Positions 1 to 9,590 of a DNA stretch of 44,046 nt are shown here, piece by piece. The position numbers were made by a program, and so were the translations under genes. The notes beneath the pieces were generated by a model. The model had not been told where the DNA came from. It ran no database searches and was given only the letters and a program-made list of their open reading frames with translations. Origin of the DNA: Ignavibacteria bacterium RIFOXYC2_FULL_35_21 (lineage in GTDB: Bacteria > Bacteroidota > Ignavibacteria > Kapaibacteriales > UBA2268); NCBI GenBank assembly GCA_001804705.1, contig MHAY01000090.1, forward strand, positions 1 through 44,046, written 5' to 3'. Position 1 is the stretch's first letter. Each line of letters begins with the position of its first letter.

Positions 1-118
1 ACTTTACTTTTTACTAAGGTTAAATGTACTTGATAAGGTTTTTAAAATTACAAAGGTGTAGAATAAAGTTTTCAATATTGCGTAACGTGAATTAATAATT
101 CAAAATTCAAAATTTAAT

Positions 119-1597
119 TTAGACTTTCTTTTTCCGTTCAATACGGCGAATGGTTTTATAAAGGGATATGACAAGAATAGTAATAATAAGAGTTGCCACT
201 CCCAAGCCGTAGCGGCGGTAGTAATAGTCATTAACGGCAAGTTCCGCCTCGTGATTTACAATGGAGGCAGTGCTGAAGCCCTTCCTGACGACTCCCTGGA
301 ATTTACTTAAATTAAATGAATGAACCATAGTGCGTGCTTCCAATCGTGCCTGGTGAGCATCTCTCAACTTATATTTTGCCTCGCTAATTTCCATGCCTTT
401 TTGTTCTGCTTCATTAACTAATGCTATAGCCCTTTTTTCCGAATTTTCGAGGCTGTCAATCAGCATTCTCATGGTTTTTGCTACCTTGAATCCTTTAACA
501 TTGTCATTTTGTTTATGGCAGTTGCCGCATACTGCACCTTTATCTACACCAAGCAGCCTGTCTGTTGCAGTGATTATCTCATGGTTGCCGTGGCAGGTTT
601 CGCACTCGGGATATTTTCGCTCGTCAAATGCCTTCTTATGAGGGCTGGACGAAAACAGTTCGGAATTCAATGCATGGCAAGTGCCGCAGACCTTGGAAAT
701 TGACTCTATGCCGGGAGGGGTTGCTCCGTGGTTGCCATGGCAGTCGTTGCAGGCAGGTGCAGAAACGTCATGTTTTTTGAGCAATGCAATGCCGTGAACG
801 CTTTGGGTATATTTTTCAAATTGATTAGTTGGTATTTTATATTCTTTCATATATTCGGAATTGCTGTGGCAATGTGCACAAGTTGAAGGTAGATTTGTTT
901 TATATACTTTTGATTTCAAATCGTTTTTTTGTCTAATGTCATGCCCGCCATGACAACTTGTACAAACGGCAACTTTATTATCTCCTTTTGCATGGAGCAT
1001 GCCATGTACGCTTGTGCGGTATTTCACTGCCTGGTCAATGGGCAAAGATGGATTATAAGTACGCATAAAGGATGCGTTGCTGTGGCAGGAGCCGCAGGTT
1101 TTGATTACGTTTGACGGATGCACAGGCGATGCCTTGTCTTTAACATGAGCTATGCCATGAGCATTATGGCATGAAATGCACTGGAGCATGTTTTCTTTGC
1201 CGGATGTAGAAAGTTTTCCATGAACGCTCATTTGCAGGAGGCCAGCCTGATTAGTTGGTAAAACAGAATTATACTTCTTCATTATTTCGGGATTAGAGTG
1301 GCATTTTTTGCAGGCTTTAGATATGTCATCTCCTTTAGGTACACCAATAAAACCAGAACGTTTGCTCATTGCTTTTTCCATATCATCCGTTCTCGGGTCG
1401 CCGCCGTGACAACCGGCACATGTAACTCCGGCTTTAAAATGAATATCTTTTTTGAAAAGCAACGATGCTTTATCTCCGTTTGACTCGTGGCAAATAAAGC
1501 ATTGATTTGCAGAGTTCAGCGACTTTGCATAATTCAGATTGAACAAGCACAATGAGCAAATAAAAATAAACAATAAAGCTTTTCTCAAACTATCCAC
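119..1597 (-). CDS. Eleven-haem c-type cytochrome, membrane-anchored, of a Rieske/cytochrome b complex
   Basis: Predicted periplasmic multihaem cytochrome that would take electrons from the Rieske/cytochrome b module. Eleven CxxCH haem motifs are visible at residues 33, 60, 96, 140, 168, 212, 240, 283, 304, 332 and 357, with many extra His residues (repeated SVHG and GNH) that could be distal ligands. A signal peptide covers about residues 1-25. A single C-terminal membrane helix lies near 465-485, followed by a basic tail. The listed start is a GTG that overlaps the end of the cytochrome b gene by 13 bp; a TTG at 1588, overlapping the stop as TTGA, is an equally plausible start. It is the last gene of a three-gene operon and occupies the place of cytochrome c1. 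The haem count and anchor are read directly; the partner role is inferred from the operon. Confidence 0.9.
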   Translation of the reverse strand: MDSLRKALLFIFICSLCLFNLNYAKSLNSANQCFICHESNGDKASLLFKKDIHFKAGVTCAGCHGGDPRTDDMEKAMSKRSGFIGVPKGDDISKACKKCHSNPEIMKKYNSVLPTNQAGLLQMSVHGKLSTSGKENMLQCISCHNAHGIAHVKDKASPVHPSNVIKTCGSCHSNASFMRTYNPSLPIDQAVKYRTSVHGMLHAKGDNKVAVCTSCHGGHDIRQKNDLKSKVYKTNLPSTCAHCHSNSEYMKEYKIPTNQFEKYTQSVHGIALLKKHDVSAPACNDCHGNHGATPPGIESISKVCGTCHALNSELFSSSPHKKAFDERKYPECETCHGNHEIITATDRLLGVDKGAVCGNCHKQNDNVKGFKVAKTMRMLIDSLENSEKRAIALVNEAEQKGMEISEAKYKLRDAHQARLEARTMVHSFNLSKFQGVVRKGFSTASIVNHEAELAVNDYYYRRYGLGVATLIITILVISLYKTIRRIERKKKV

Positions 1598-2664
1598 CCG
1601 ACAATTGTAAATACAATAATGTATATGATGACAAATAAGCCGATATAATTTACCATTCGATTTTTTTCACCCCTGTTACTTTTTCTGTCCCAAAAAGGAA
1701 TCATCAACCAAACCAGGCCTGCAGCACCAAAGAGCAGGATGCCAAGAATCTCGCCGTCAATCAGCCACAATTTGCCGGGAATATATTTCAATGTTTGAAA
1801 CATAAACAAGAAATACCACTCAGGCTTTATTCCTGCAGGTGCGGATGCAAATGCATCTGCTTTTTTCCCTAATTCCCAGGGGAAAAATACTGCGAGAATA
1901 GCGAGTATGTTTAATACAATGAGCCATAATAGTAAATCTCTAAGAACAAAGTTCGGGAAAAATGGCATCGTTTTCCGCTCCCAATCTGGTTCATCGTGCG
2001 TTCTGAATGGTTCGCTCATGCCCTGACGCTGTACGAGTAAAAGGTGAATACTCAGAAGAATAGTGAAAATTCCCGGGAAAACAGCAATATGGAATCCGAA
2101 GAATCTCGATAATGTTGCACCCGTAACATCTTCGCCGCCGCGCAAGAATACCATAATGGGCTTTCCTATAACAGGAACTACACCTACTATGTCAGTGCCG
2201 ACTTTGGTAGCAAAAAACGCAAGCTCATTCCAGGGCAGAAGGTAACCGCTAAAGCCAAACCCAAGTGCAAGAAAAAACATAAGCATTCCGGTGAGCCATG
2301 TGATTTCGCGTGGTTTCCTGTATGCCTTTTCGAAAAAGACACTGAACATGTGAATCATTGCCGATAAAATAAATAAATTAGCAGTCCAGCTATGAATTGA
2401 CCTGATTAACCAGCCAAACTCGACTTTAGACATAATGAACTGAATGCTCTCGAAGGCAAGGTCAGTGCTACCTTTGTAGTAAAGCAGGAGAAGTATCCCT
2501 GTTACAACCTGAATAATAAATAAGAAAAGAGAAACACCGCCGAAATAATACCAGACAGAGTGCCTGTGAACAGGGACATATTTCTTCCCCATGAATTCAA
2601 CGAGTTCCGATAAATCAACTCTGCTGTTAATCCAATTATAAATATTTTTCCAATATGATTTCAT
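1585..2664 (-). CDS. Cytochrome b of a quinol-oxidising bc-type complex
   Basis: Membrane subunit binding two b haems and carrying the quinol-oxidation site. The haem ligands appear as His91/His105 and His192/His207. The 15-residue step of the second pair is the b6-type spacing rather than the 14 of mitochondrial cytochrome b. The Qo-site PEWY motif is at 281-284. At 359 residues it fuses the b6-like half with a subunit IV-like half. The Cys that binds the extra haem of true b6 seems to be absent: the residue two before the GG near position 42 is Tyr. The start ATG overlaps the Rieske stop as ATGA, indicating translational coupling. The family assignment is secure; the quinone type cannot be read from the sequence. 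Confidence 0.93.
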   Translation of the reverse strand: MKSYWKNIYNWINSRVDLSELVEFMGKKYVPVHRHSVWYYFGGVSLFLFIIQVVTGILLLLYYKGSTDLAFESIQFIMSKVEFGWLIRSIHSWTANLFILSAMIHMFSVFFEKAYRKPREITWLTGMLMFFLALGFGFSGYLLPWNELAFFATKVGTDIVGVVPVIGKPIMVFLRGGEDVTGATLSRFFGFHIAVFPGIFTILLSIHLLLVQRQGMSEPFRTHDEPDWERKTMPFFPNFVLRDLLLWLIVLNILAILAVFFPWELGKKADAFASAPAGIKPEWYFLFMFQTLKYIPGKLWLIDGEILGILLFGAAGLVWLMIPFWDRKSNRGEKNRMVNYIGLFVIIYIIVFTIVGWIV

Positions 2665-3128
2665 GAGTTCTTTGAAATTAATATTTCTTCATTCTGAATT
2701 ACAACCCGGTACTCAACCAAAGGCTTTGGCGGAGGCCCGGCAATATTTCTGCCTGAGAGGTCATATCTACCATTATGGCAGGCACACCAGATAAGCCCCA
2801 TATCCTTGCGGTATTGAACAGTGCAGTCGAGATGTGTGCATGTTGCCGAGAAAGCGCGGAATTCCCCATTAGCAGTATGGATAAGTATGACCGGTTTGTT
2901 TCCGAATTTTACAATTGCACCGCTGTCCTTCTCCATATCGCTTACCTTACCGGCTTTGACACTGTTGACCTCGACTTCGGCCTGCTTAGGCGGTATAAGA
3001 AAGGAAAATATTGGGTATAATACAGATAATGTCCATGCGACAAGACTGCCTCCGAATACATATTTAAGAAAATCACGCCGTGGTGTGCTTTCGGGAAATT
3101 GTACTTCTCCGTTATTGTCTTTATTCAT
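2661..3128 (-). CDS. Rieske [2Fe-2S] iron-sulfur protein
   Basis: First gene of the complex operon, 155 residues. The cluster motifs are C97-T-H99 with C102, and C115-x-C117-H118-N-G120, giving the usual two Cys and two His ligands plus the disulfide pair. The N-terminus has a twin arginine (R17 R18, context TPRRDFLK) followed by a hydrophobic helix at about 25-46, as in Tat-exported, membrane-anchored Rieske proteins. It overlaps cytochrome b by 4 bp. It would shuttle electrons from quinol at the Qo site to the multihaem cytochrome encoded downstream. The upstream spacer of about 730 bp probably holds the promoter, but no convincing promoter motif was identified. Confidence 0.93.
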   Translation of the reverse strand: MNKDNNGEVQFPESTPRRDFLKYVFGGSLVAWTLSVLYPIFSFLIPPKQAEVEVNSVKAGKVSDMEKDSGAIVKFGNKPVILIHTANGEFRAFSATCTHLDCTVQYRKDMGLIWCACHNGRYDLSGRNIAGPPPKPLVEYRVVIQNEEILISKNS

Positions 3129-3470
3129 TCGCTCGTCGGAATATTTTTGGCTAAAATCGGCTAATCAGCCGGAATTATTAACATAAGAATTGTAATTCTT
3201 AGAAGGAAATTTAAATGTTTTATTTAAAAATTAAAAAATCAATTTTCATTTAAATAATTTTATTGTTAAAATTACTACTATCCACTTCTTACAAAAAATA
3301 GGGATATAAAAAATTCCTGATTCTCACTAACGAACTACAATCTTAATATTCCGTCTTTCAAATTTGTTGTGTGTATTATTACTAAAATAATTAATAAAAA
3401 TCAAAATAAAAATAAATTAAGAATAAAATATCTGATTTTAATTTTTAAATAACTATCAAGAGTGGTATTC

Positions 3471-3537
3471 GGGATAAGAGCGGGAGCGATAATTCGTTTG
3501 TTACTGATATATAATCGTTACGCGATAAAATTGTTAT
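3471..3537 (+). repeat. 67-bp spacer repeat, copy 1
   Basis: Begins GGGATAAGAGCGGGAGCGAT and contains the hairpin ATCG(T/C)TACGCGAT. It is nearly identical to the copy at 3747-3813, with about five differences over 67 bp. It lies wholly in non-coding DNA. No protein or transposase is associated, so it is best called a short interspersed repeat. Confidence 0.8.
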
Positions 3538-3746
3538 ATTAATTTAATTTAGAATTCAGAATTCTCTGAGAAACTCCGTGCCCCCTGTGGTAAAATTTTA
3601 GCATTGATGCGGATTATACGCAATGGGTGCTGAAATGAATTCAGCATGACATTATTGCGTTCCCCTATTTCCCATTTCCCATTTCCTATTTTATATATAA
3701 CCACAATTCGTAATTCGTAATTCGTAATTGATTATGTAATCCCTAC

Positions 3747-3813
3747 GGGATATGAGCGGGAGCGATAATTCGTTTGTTACTGATATATAATCGCTACGCG
3801 ATAAGATTATTAT
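3747..3813 (+). repeat. 67-bp spacer repeat, copy 2
   Basis: Direct-orientation copy of the 3471-3537 repeat, 276 bp downstream. Its left edge overlaps a second palindrome, ATCCC-TAC-GGGAT at 3739-3751. It ends with the perfect hairpin ATCGC-TAC-GCGAT. The same 13-nt palindrome occurs on the other strand at 34071-34083. Confidence 0.8.
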
Positions 3814-3864
3814 ACGATTATTTATTATGCGATATTTACATTCGTAATTCGTAATTGATTATTA

Positions 3865-4650
3865 TCACCTCCCTATCAGTTTTATTTCTTCATCGAGGTT
3901 TGTGGGTTTAATTTTAATAAGCCAGCCCTTGCCGTAAGGGTCTTCGAGCATTTCATTGGGATTGTTATAAATATCATCATTCACCTTAACGACAATTCCT
4001 GATAAAGGCGACAGAAGCGATTGAGAACGCAAATCGGCTGAGAACACCTGGAAGTAAATACTGCCCTGCCTCAACTCATCTCCTTCGGAAGGCAGGTAAA
4101 CAGTTTGAATTCTGCCGATTGTTATAAGAAATGTTCTTTCAACACCGATGAGAACGCTGCCGTCATCTTCGTGCATGAGCCACGAATGTTCACCGATGCC
4201 TTTTATCGAACTCATGATTTTTTCGGCTTCGGTTTGCCTCGGATTAGCGGATAAATCCCCGGCATTCATTATCGTAATGGCAAGGTCATAAGCTCTTTTC
4301 ATCAGCTTTTTCAGTTCTTCCCGTGTGAACGGTTTTGCGAGGTAATCGAATGCACCCAACTGCATTGCCTGTAGAGCAGTGTTGATTGTAGCATAGCCCG
4401 TAATCATAACGGCAATAATGTTTGGTGATTTTTCACGCAGTACTTTCAGAAATTCCAAACCGTCTATTTCGGACATCATTAGGTCTGTAAGGATTATATG
4501 GATACTCTCTTTTTCCATGATTGAATAAGCATCGGGAACCGAAAATGCAGTTAGAACATTGTATTCGGGCTCATTTCTTAGAAGTTTTTTAATGCTGTCG
4601 AGAATAATTTGCTCGTCATCAACCACAAGAACATTAATTTTAGTTTCCAT
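3865..4650 (-). CDS. Response regulator receiver fused to a GcvH-like (lipoyl-type) domain
   Basis: A 261-residue two-domain protein. The receiver (about 5-120) is complete: acidic pair D11/D12, phospho-acceptor D56, T84 and K106. No DNA-binding domain follows. Instead residues 150-256 resemble the glycine-cleavage H protein, with an HSW start, an LPSEGD turn, an LSPLSG hairpin, an NN-P-x-x segment and a DPYGKGWLIKIKP end. The position of the lipoylated lysine (E-S-V-K-A in GcvH) is occupied by Leu207, next to Arg208, so lipoylation by the normal route looks impossible. It lies 12 bp downstream of the kinase gene and is clearly co-transcribed with it. Output by protein-protein interaction is inferred; the target is unknown. 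Confidence 0.88.
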   Translation of the reverse strand: METKINVLVVDDEQIILDSIKKLLRNEPEYNVLTAFSVPDAYSIMEKESIHIILTDLMMSEIDGLEFLKVLREKSPNIIAVMITGYATINTALQAMQLGAFDYLAKPFTREELKKLMKRAYDLAITIMNAGDLSANPRQTEAEKIMSSIKGIGEHSWLMHEDDGSVLIGVERTFLITIGRIQTVYLPSEGDELRQGSIYFQVFSADLRSQSLLSPLSGIVVKVNDDIYNNPNEMLEDPYGKGWLIKIKPTNLDEEIKLIGR

Positions 4651-4662
4651 ATAAAACCCTTG

Positions 4663-6492
4663 TCAATTTATTTGACTTTTTTGACTCCTATAAACCGGTA
4701 AAATTAATTTGAAAATAGCTCCGCCGCTTTCGGCTATATCAACTTCAATAGTACCATGGTGCCTTTCGATAATACCCCAGCTAACTGCAAGCCCCAATCC
4801 GTTTGTGCCTTTAGTCGAAAAGAAGGGCTCGAATATTTTATCAATCAAATTCTCAGGTATGCCGGGACCCGAATCTTCAACTGAAATTACGCATTTGTCA
4901 TTCTTTTTGTCGTATTCGGATTTGATTATGATTTTCCCTTTATATTTCATTGCATCGCCTGCATTCAGCAGTAAATTCAGAAGCACCTGTTGAATCTGAC
5001 GCGGGTCGGATTGAATCAATGGAATATTATTATTGAGAATTTGTTGAATATTTATATCCTTAAATTGTGGCAATCTTACAAGCAGGTTAAGCGATTCCTC
5101 GACTATTTTATTCGGTTCGTTGATTTCTAATTTCGGTTTATCCTGACGTGCAAAATCGAGAAGATTTCTTACAATATCCCTGCACCTTAATGTTTCTCTT
5201 AAAATAACTTTTAAATCTTGATTATGCGGGTCGTCCGCAGGAATATCCTCGATTAAATCCTCTGTATAAGCCATAATACCCGTCAAAGGATTATTTATTT
5301 CGTGTGCGACACCTGCGGCGAGTTTGCCGAGAGCGGCAAGCTTTTCGCTTTGGACAAGCTGTTCCTGAAGCATATACTCTTTCGATGTATCGCGCGCAAT
5401 TGTGCATACACCGATTAATGCACCGCTGTAATCGAATAACGGGAACCTGATTGTGTGAAAGTGGTGGTCCTGCCCGTCAATCGGATTGATTTCATCATAA
5501 TGGCGGTGGGTTTTCAGCTCGAGGACTTCAGCATCATGTTTTATGATTGTTGCCGCCATTTTGGGAGGCAGTATATCAACTGCTTTTTTTCCGACAAAAT
5601 CATCAGGCACAAGGTTAAAAGGTTTGGCTATAGCAGGATTGACAATAACATATTTGCCATCCAAATCTTTTATTGAAATCCAGTCCTGAGCTGAGTTGAT
5701 AAAGCTTTTGAATTTAGTTTCGGCACTTTCGATTTCCCTCATAAGCATGACTTTTTCAGTAATCCTGTGCCAGGTTGCCAGAACAGCTTCAACTTCGCCT
5801 TCCCAGTTTTTTATAGGTATTCGTGTAACCTCCCAGTGGGATTCTTCGGGTGGCGGAGTTCGCCTGATATTTGTTTGGGTTGTTCCATTAAAAACAGCAT
5901 TATAAAAAATATCACAATATTCGTAATTTCCGCAATCGAGCTTAGTTCTGTTTAATGCTTCATAGCATTTTTTCCCGATTATTTCGGAATGAGGTTTGCC
6001 GGAAAACTCAATGAATTTATTATTGGCTCTGAGTATGTTTTTCTCTGTATCCATAACGATTGACATGTCGGCACTGCTGTTGAAAATACTTTGGAGAAAA
6101 TATTTTTCTCCTTCGAGTGTTTTTTCTAATTTCTCCAGCTTATTATACTGCCATAGCTGATTTTCCTGGGCACTCAACAGGTCCCAGAAAATTCTGGCTA
6201 CCTCATGGTCAATAATCTTAATACCCGGCTTTATTTCTTTATACAGTTCCTGCAATACTTTTTCATTGCCTGTGAGTTCGATAATAAGTTCAAATTCGAG
6301 TTCCCGCAGTGCGTCGGGTAATCTCTTAAAGGTTCTGAGGCCAAGCTCACGGGCATAAGCGACACCGGGAGCATTAGTGTTAACATCCACAACGCCGACA
6401 ACGTCAATCCTGAACTCTTTCAGGGTTTTTCCCCTCGTTAGTTCAAGCAATGAGCGGCATCCTTTGCCTCCACCTATAATTACAGCCTTCAT
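4663..6492 (-). CDS. PAS-domain sensor histidine kinase with Rossmann-like N-terminal domain
   Basis: A 609-residue cytoplasmic kinase with no membrane segment. Residues 1-100 start with a glycine-rich loop (VIIGGGKG) and look like a dinucleotide- or CoA-binding Rossmann fold. Two PAS domains follow, at about 133-245 (with C176, C187 and C193) and 257-372. The HisKA helix has the phospho-accepting His397 in HEINNP. The ATPase domain shows the N box (LLNLLLNAGDA), EDSGPGIP and GTNGLGLA. The receiver-GcvH protein directly downstream is the obvious partner. The Rossmann domain and the PAS cysteines suggest sensing of an intracellular cofactor or redox state; that is inference. It is the first gene of the operon. 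Confidence 0.92.
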   Translation of the reverse strand: MKAVIIGGGKGCRSLLELTRGKTLKEFRIDVVGVVDVNTNAPGVAYARELGLRTFKRLPDALRELEFELIIELTGNEKVLQELYKEIKPGIKIIDHEVARIFWDLLSAQENQLWQYNKLEKLEKTLEGEKYFLQSIFNSSADMSIVMDTEKNILRANNKFIEFSGKPHSEIIGKKCYEALNRTKLDCGNYEYCDIFYNAVFNGTTQTNIRRTPPPEESHWEVTRIPIKNWEGEVEAVLATWHRITEKVMLMREIESAETKFKSFINSAQDWISIKDLDGKYVIVNPAIAKPFNLVPDDFVGKKAVDILPPKMAATIIKHDAEVLELKTHRHYDEINPIDGQDHHFHTIRFPLFDYSGALIGVCTIARDTSKEYMLQEQLVQSEKLAALGKLAAGVAHEINNPLTGIMAYTEDLIEDIPADDPHNQDLKVILRETLRCRDIVRNLLDFARQDKPKLEINEPNKIVEESLNLLVRLPQFKDINIQQILNNNIPLIQSDPRQIQQVLLNLLLNAGDAMKYKGKIIIKSEYDKKNDKCVISVEDSGPGIPENLIDKIFEPFFSTKGTNGLGLAVSWGIIERHHGTIEVDIAESGGAIFKLILPVYRSQKSQIN

Positions 6493-6623
6493 ATTAAATC
6501 TTTGACAGGTTTATTTCAACAGTCAAACTTCATTTAGTACAAAATAAGAATGAATTTAATTAAATAAAAAAAGTTTGAAGATTGATTGGCTTAATATAGT
6601 TAGTATGATTTATTTATAGTAAT

Positions 6624-6647
6624 AACACCACACTTAAGTGTGGTGTT
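6624..6647 (-). terminator. Perfect 24-nt palindrome downstream of the peptidase pair
   Basis: A 12+12 perfect inverted repeat with the centre CACTTAAGTG. It lies 20 bp past the stop of the 6667-8193 gene. It could end that operon, although no strong U-tract follows, and it could equally be a dispersed palindromic repeat. Confidence 0.5.
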
Positions 6648-6666
6648 AATATATTACAATTAATAA

Positions 6667-8193
6667 TTATTTCAAAAACAAATCCGCCACCTTGACTATT
6701 TTCACTTTGTCAGGTAAAACCTTTAGAGGAAACACCTCGATAATTTTATCCTCATCCATCACCGATTGCGGCTTTGGCGTTGGATAGACGATTGGGCTGG
6801 GTGTGTTATTCACAAGCTCATCTTTGAATTTGGCGGCATCCTGCGTAACAATCCCAAACTTGATATTGTCACATTGAATATACTTCTTTAATGCCTTATT
6901 TACCTGTTCAAGTGTAAGGCTGTTAATCTTATTCCGGAAATATTCGATATAATTCCCATTATCCTCGACGATGTAAAAACGGCTGTCAATCTGGTATCCG
7001 AGCCTTATAGAAGTAGTCGGTGCATAATTGAGTGCATATTTATAAAGGAATCTCTTTGTCGTTTCGAATGCTTCTTTAGTCATTCCGTTATCAACAACCA
7101 TTTTCAATTCACGCAGTGCGGCACGCAATGCAAAATGTCTTTGAGAGTTCGGAACGGGCCTTAGCCATACTTCAAAGATTTGCTGTCGCCGTGCATTGTT
7201 CGGCATCGGCATCTGTAACTGGCTGCCATTCAGGAAAGCCTCCACATAAGCATAGTCGCCGTAATTCATACCTCTTATTTCCCTGATAACATGGTACAAA
7301 TGGCTGGATGAATTCCTGTGTTCACCAAACCATGAGGCAAACAGAGCCATAGCATAAAAATCTTCATCACTGCGTGTAAATTCAACCGGAAAGCCAAAGC
7401 TGATTGCAGTTGCATCACATTCCTTATCAACGAGAAGGAAGTTCAGCCCGTTGATTTTCTCGAATTTCGGTTTTGCAACTTCTTCCGCTTTTCCGGCAGG
7501 AAGCTTATTCAATTCGGTTTCAAGTGACCAAAGAAATTCATCATCATAGCCTCCGCCAATCCCGATAACAAGGTTGTCCTTCGTGAAATATTTTTTGTAA
7601 AATTGCTTCACATCACCCGGTGTGATTGATTTAAGGCTTTCAATTGTTCCATCTGTTACGTGTCCATAAGGTGTACCTTCGAAGACATAATTATATAAAG
7701 CCGCTTTACCAAGCTCTTCATCATTTGCATAAGAAAGTTCCTTTTCAAGATAGTTGAGCATCTCTTCTTTGATGCGTGTAAAATCCTCTTCCTTGAAAGC
7801 GGGTTTCAGGATTGCTTCGGTGAATAACGCTGTGTAATCTTTGAGATTATCCTTGTGTGTTCTGCCGCTGATTACGGTCATTTCCTTGTCAACTTTTGCA
7901 TCATAACGAGATGCCATCGGGTAAAGTTTATCGAGAATTTCCTCGTAAGAATTAACCAGTGTACTGCCCGATACGAGCATCCTCGCAGTCAGTTCTGCAA
8001 GCCCTTCTTTGCCTTTGGGGTCATTTTGAGTTCCGAATTTGAACCATATCCTGAATGAAACCGTAGGGTCATCCTTAACCGGAAGAAGGACTGTATCATC
8101 TGTTCCTGTGTTACCAATTCTACCGCATGAGTTCATAATAAATGCACAAAAAATGAATAATGAACTTATTAATATTGTTAATTTATTTTTCAT
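6667..8193 (-). CDS. M16-family peptidase-like protein lacking the zinc site, probable lipoprotein
   Basis: A 508-residue protein with the two-lobe M16 fold. The zinc-binding HxxEH motif is replaced by E67-L-T-A70-R71 in the context GLAELTARM, so this subunit should be catalytically inactive. The N-terminus is a signal sequence ending in MNSC23, a loose lipobox, which suggests lipid anchoring. It starts one base after the stop of the active M16 gene upstream. Active/inactive M16 partners forming one chamber are well known in this family, and that is the likely arrangement here. The substrate is unknown. Confidence 0.88.
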   Translation of the reverse strand: MKNKLTILISSLFIFCAFIMNSCGRIGNTGTDDTVLLPVKDDPTVSFRIWFKFGTQNDPKGKEGLAELTARMLVSGSTLVNSYEEILDKLYPMASRYDAKVDKEMTVISGRTHKDNLKDYTALFTEAILKPAFKEEDFTRIKEEMLNYLEKELSYANDEELGKAALYNYVFEGTPYGHVTDGTIESLKSITPGDVKQFYKKYFTKDNLVIGIGGGYDDEFLWSLETELNKLPAGKAEEVAKPKFEKINGLNFLLVDKECDATAISFGFPVEFTRSDEDFYAMALFASWFGEHRNSSSHLYHVIREIRGMNYGDYAYVEAFLNGSQLQMPMPNNARRQQIFEVWLRPVPNSQRHFALRAALRELKMVVDNGMTKEAFETTKRFLYKYALNYAPTTSIRLGYQIDSRFYIVEDNGNYIEYFRNKINSLTLEQVNKALKKYIQCDNIKFGIVTQDAAKFKDELVNNTPSPIVYPTPKPQSVMDEDKIIEVFPLKVLPDKVKIVKVADLFLK

Positions 8194-8194
8194 T

Positions 8195-9529
8195 TTATTT
8201 ACTCCCTGTCAATGTTAATACGGTACGTTTCTCAGGCACGAAGTATTTCTTCGCCGCATCCTGAATGTCCTTTGGAGTTATTTTATCAACGGTTGAAAAG
8301 TATGTATCAACGGCTTCAATACCACCAGTCAATGCAACTATTCTTGCGAGCCTGCCTGCAACATTGTCGGGTGCATCAAGCGACATCAGGAATGAATACT
8401 TCATATTTTTCTTTTGTTTATCCAATGCTTTTGCATCAACGGGTGTTGTCTGGAATTTAGCAATTGTGCTGTAAATTTCATTTTTGATATAATCAATGTC
8501 TTTTTCATTTTTTACCATAGAATTGATTGACCAGAGCGTAGGGTCTCTGTTTAAAGATATACCCGGCTCGATGAATTGAACCTTCTGTTCTTTTATATAA
8601 AGTTTTTTATTTAAATCGCTGTTGCTTCCGAATGCAATGCCGCCGAATAAAATTGCAGATACTGCGGTAATATCATTCGGATTGTATGCCGCACCTTTAT
8701 AAGCGATAGTAAGTATAGGTAATGTCTTGCCGGGGTATTTGACATCGGCAACACGTTCGCCCTTCTGCTCAGGTTCTTGCTGAATTGGGGGGGTAACATA
8801 TCCTTTCTTCCAGTTTCCATAATACTTCTTCACGAGATTAAAAGTTTGTGCGGCATCGAAATCACCGACAACCATTACTACTACATTTTCGGGACGGTAA
8901 TACCTGTCGAAAAAGCTTCTGCTGTATGCGAACATAGTCGGCATAGCGGCAATGTCTTTCTCGAAACCCATAGTTGTATGCTTATATGTGTGTTTGTCGA
9001 ATGCAGTCTCGCACATCTTTTCTTCGAGCAGGAAGTAAGGACTTGTCTTGCTTTTCCTGTATTCACCGTAAACCGCACCGGATTCGGTCTGGAATTCACG
9101 CTCCTCGTAGAATAAATTTTGAAACCTGTCGCTTTCGAGATTCATCACCTGTTCCAAATCTTCTTTAGCAAAGCTGAGATGGTAGCAGGTGTAATCGTCC
9201 GTTGTGTATGCATTGGCATTGGCACCCATAGAAGTAACCAGGCTGTCATACACCCTGCCCGGATAACGTTTAGTACCGCGGAACATCATGTGTTCGAAGA
9301 AATGGGCAAATCCCGTGTGTCCCGGTTCCCACTCATCCCTGCTTCCTGTGCGGACAACAGAATAATAAGCAACGATGCCGTTGCTCTGCATAGGAATCAT
9401 GATTAATTTAAGCCCGTTATCGAGTGTCTTTACGCTGTATTCGTAAGGAAAAGTCTTATTCACAGGGCTTCCCCCCATAATTGGTAAAACAATTATTGCT
9501 ATTATAATGAAAAGAATAAATCTATTCAT
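8195..9529 (-). CDS. M16-family zinc metallopeptidase (active subunit)
   Basis: A 444-residue secreted or periplasmic peptidase. It has the inverted zinc motif H76-F-F-E79-H80 and a third ligand Glu156 at the expected distance of about 76 residues, in the context GAVYGEYR. The substrate-positioning segment NAYTTDDYT is present. A hydrophobic N-terminal signal covers residues 1-20. The start ATG is preceded by AAGAGGGATT on the coding strand, a good ribosome site. It is first in a two-gene operon with the inactive partner. Such pairs degrade peptides in the envelope; the specific role here is not evident. Confidence 0.92.
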   Translation of the reverse strand: MNRFILFIIIAIIVLPIMGGSPVNKTFPYEYSVKTLDNGLKLIMIPMQSNGIVAYYSVVRTGSRDEWEPGHTGFAHFFEHMMFRGTKRYPGRVYDSLVTSMGANANAYTTDDYTCYHLSFAKEDLEQVMNLESDRFQNLFYEEREFQTESGAVYGEYRKSKTSPYFLLEEKMCETAFDKHTYKHTTMGFEKDIAAMPTMFAYSRSFFDRYYRPENVVVMVVGDFDAAQTFNLVKKYYGNWKKGYVTPPIQQEPEQKGERVADVKYPGKTLPILTIAYKGAAYNPNDITAVSAILFGGIAFGSNSDLNKKLYIKEQKVQFIEPGISLNRDPTLWSINSMVKNEKDIDYIKNEIYSTIAKFQTTPVDAKALDKQKKNMKYSFLMSLDAPDNVAGRLARIVALTGGIEAVDTYFSTVDKITPKDIQDAAKKYFVPEKRTVLTLTGSK

Positions 9530-9590
9530 AATACAATCCCTCTTAATTGGAGAAAATAATTAGACTTTAAAATTACGAAATAATATTTAA

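Larger units (their letters stand above)
3129..3864. other. Gene-free, repeat-rich spacer
   Basis: About 736 bp without a credible coding region, between the Rieske start and the end of the receiver gene. The Rieske promoter should lie at its left end and the kinase/receiver operon terminates at its right end. It contains two copies of a 67-bp repeat, three palindromes of the type ATCGC-TAC-GCGAT or ATCCC-TAC-GGGAT, a palindrome with the core TGCTGAA...TTCAGCA (3627-3651), tandem AATTCGT heptamers around 3703-3731 and again near 3840-3858, and a CCCATTTCCC stutter at about 3668-3693. The module order partly matches the spacer at 36187-36638. Confidence 0.7.

Noticed and set aside
1-118. Search for a gene or RNA at the left edge
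   Set aside because: Short AT-rich stretch with AATTCAAAATTC stutter; nothing codable or structured was found.
3700-3860. Tandem AATTCGT units suggesting a CRISPR-like or satellite array
   Set aside because: The units are only 7 bp, directly adjacent and without spacers; replication slippage is sufficient.
3865-4650. Glycine cleavage H protein with a metabolic role
   Set aside because: The lipoyl lysine position is Leu, a receiver domain is fused in front, and no other glycine-cleavage gene is present.
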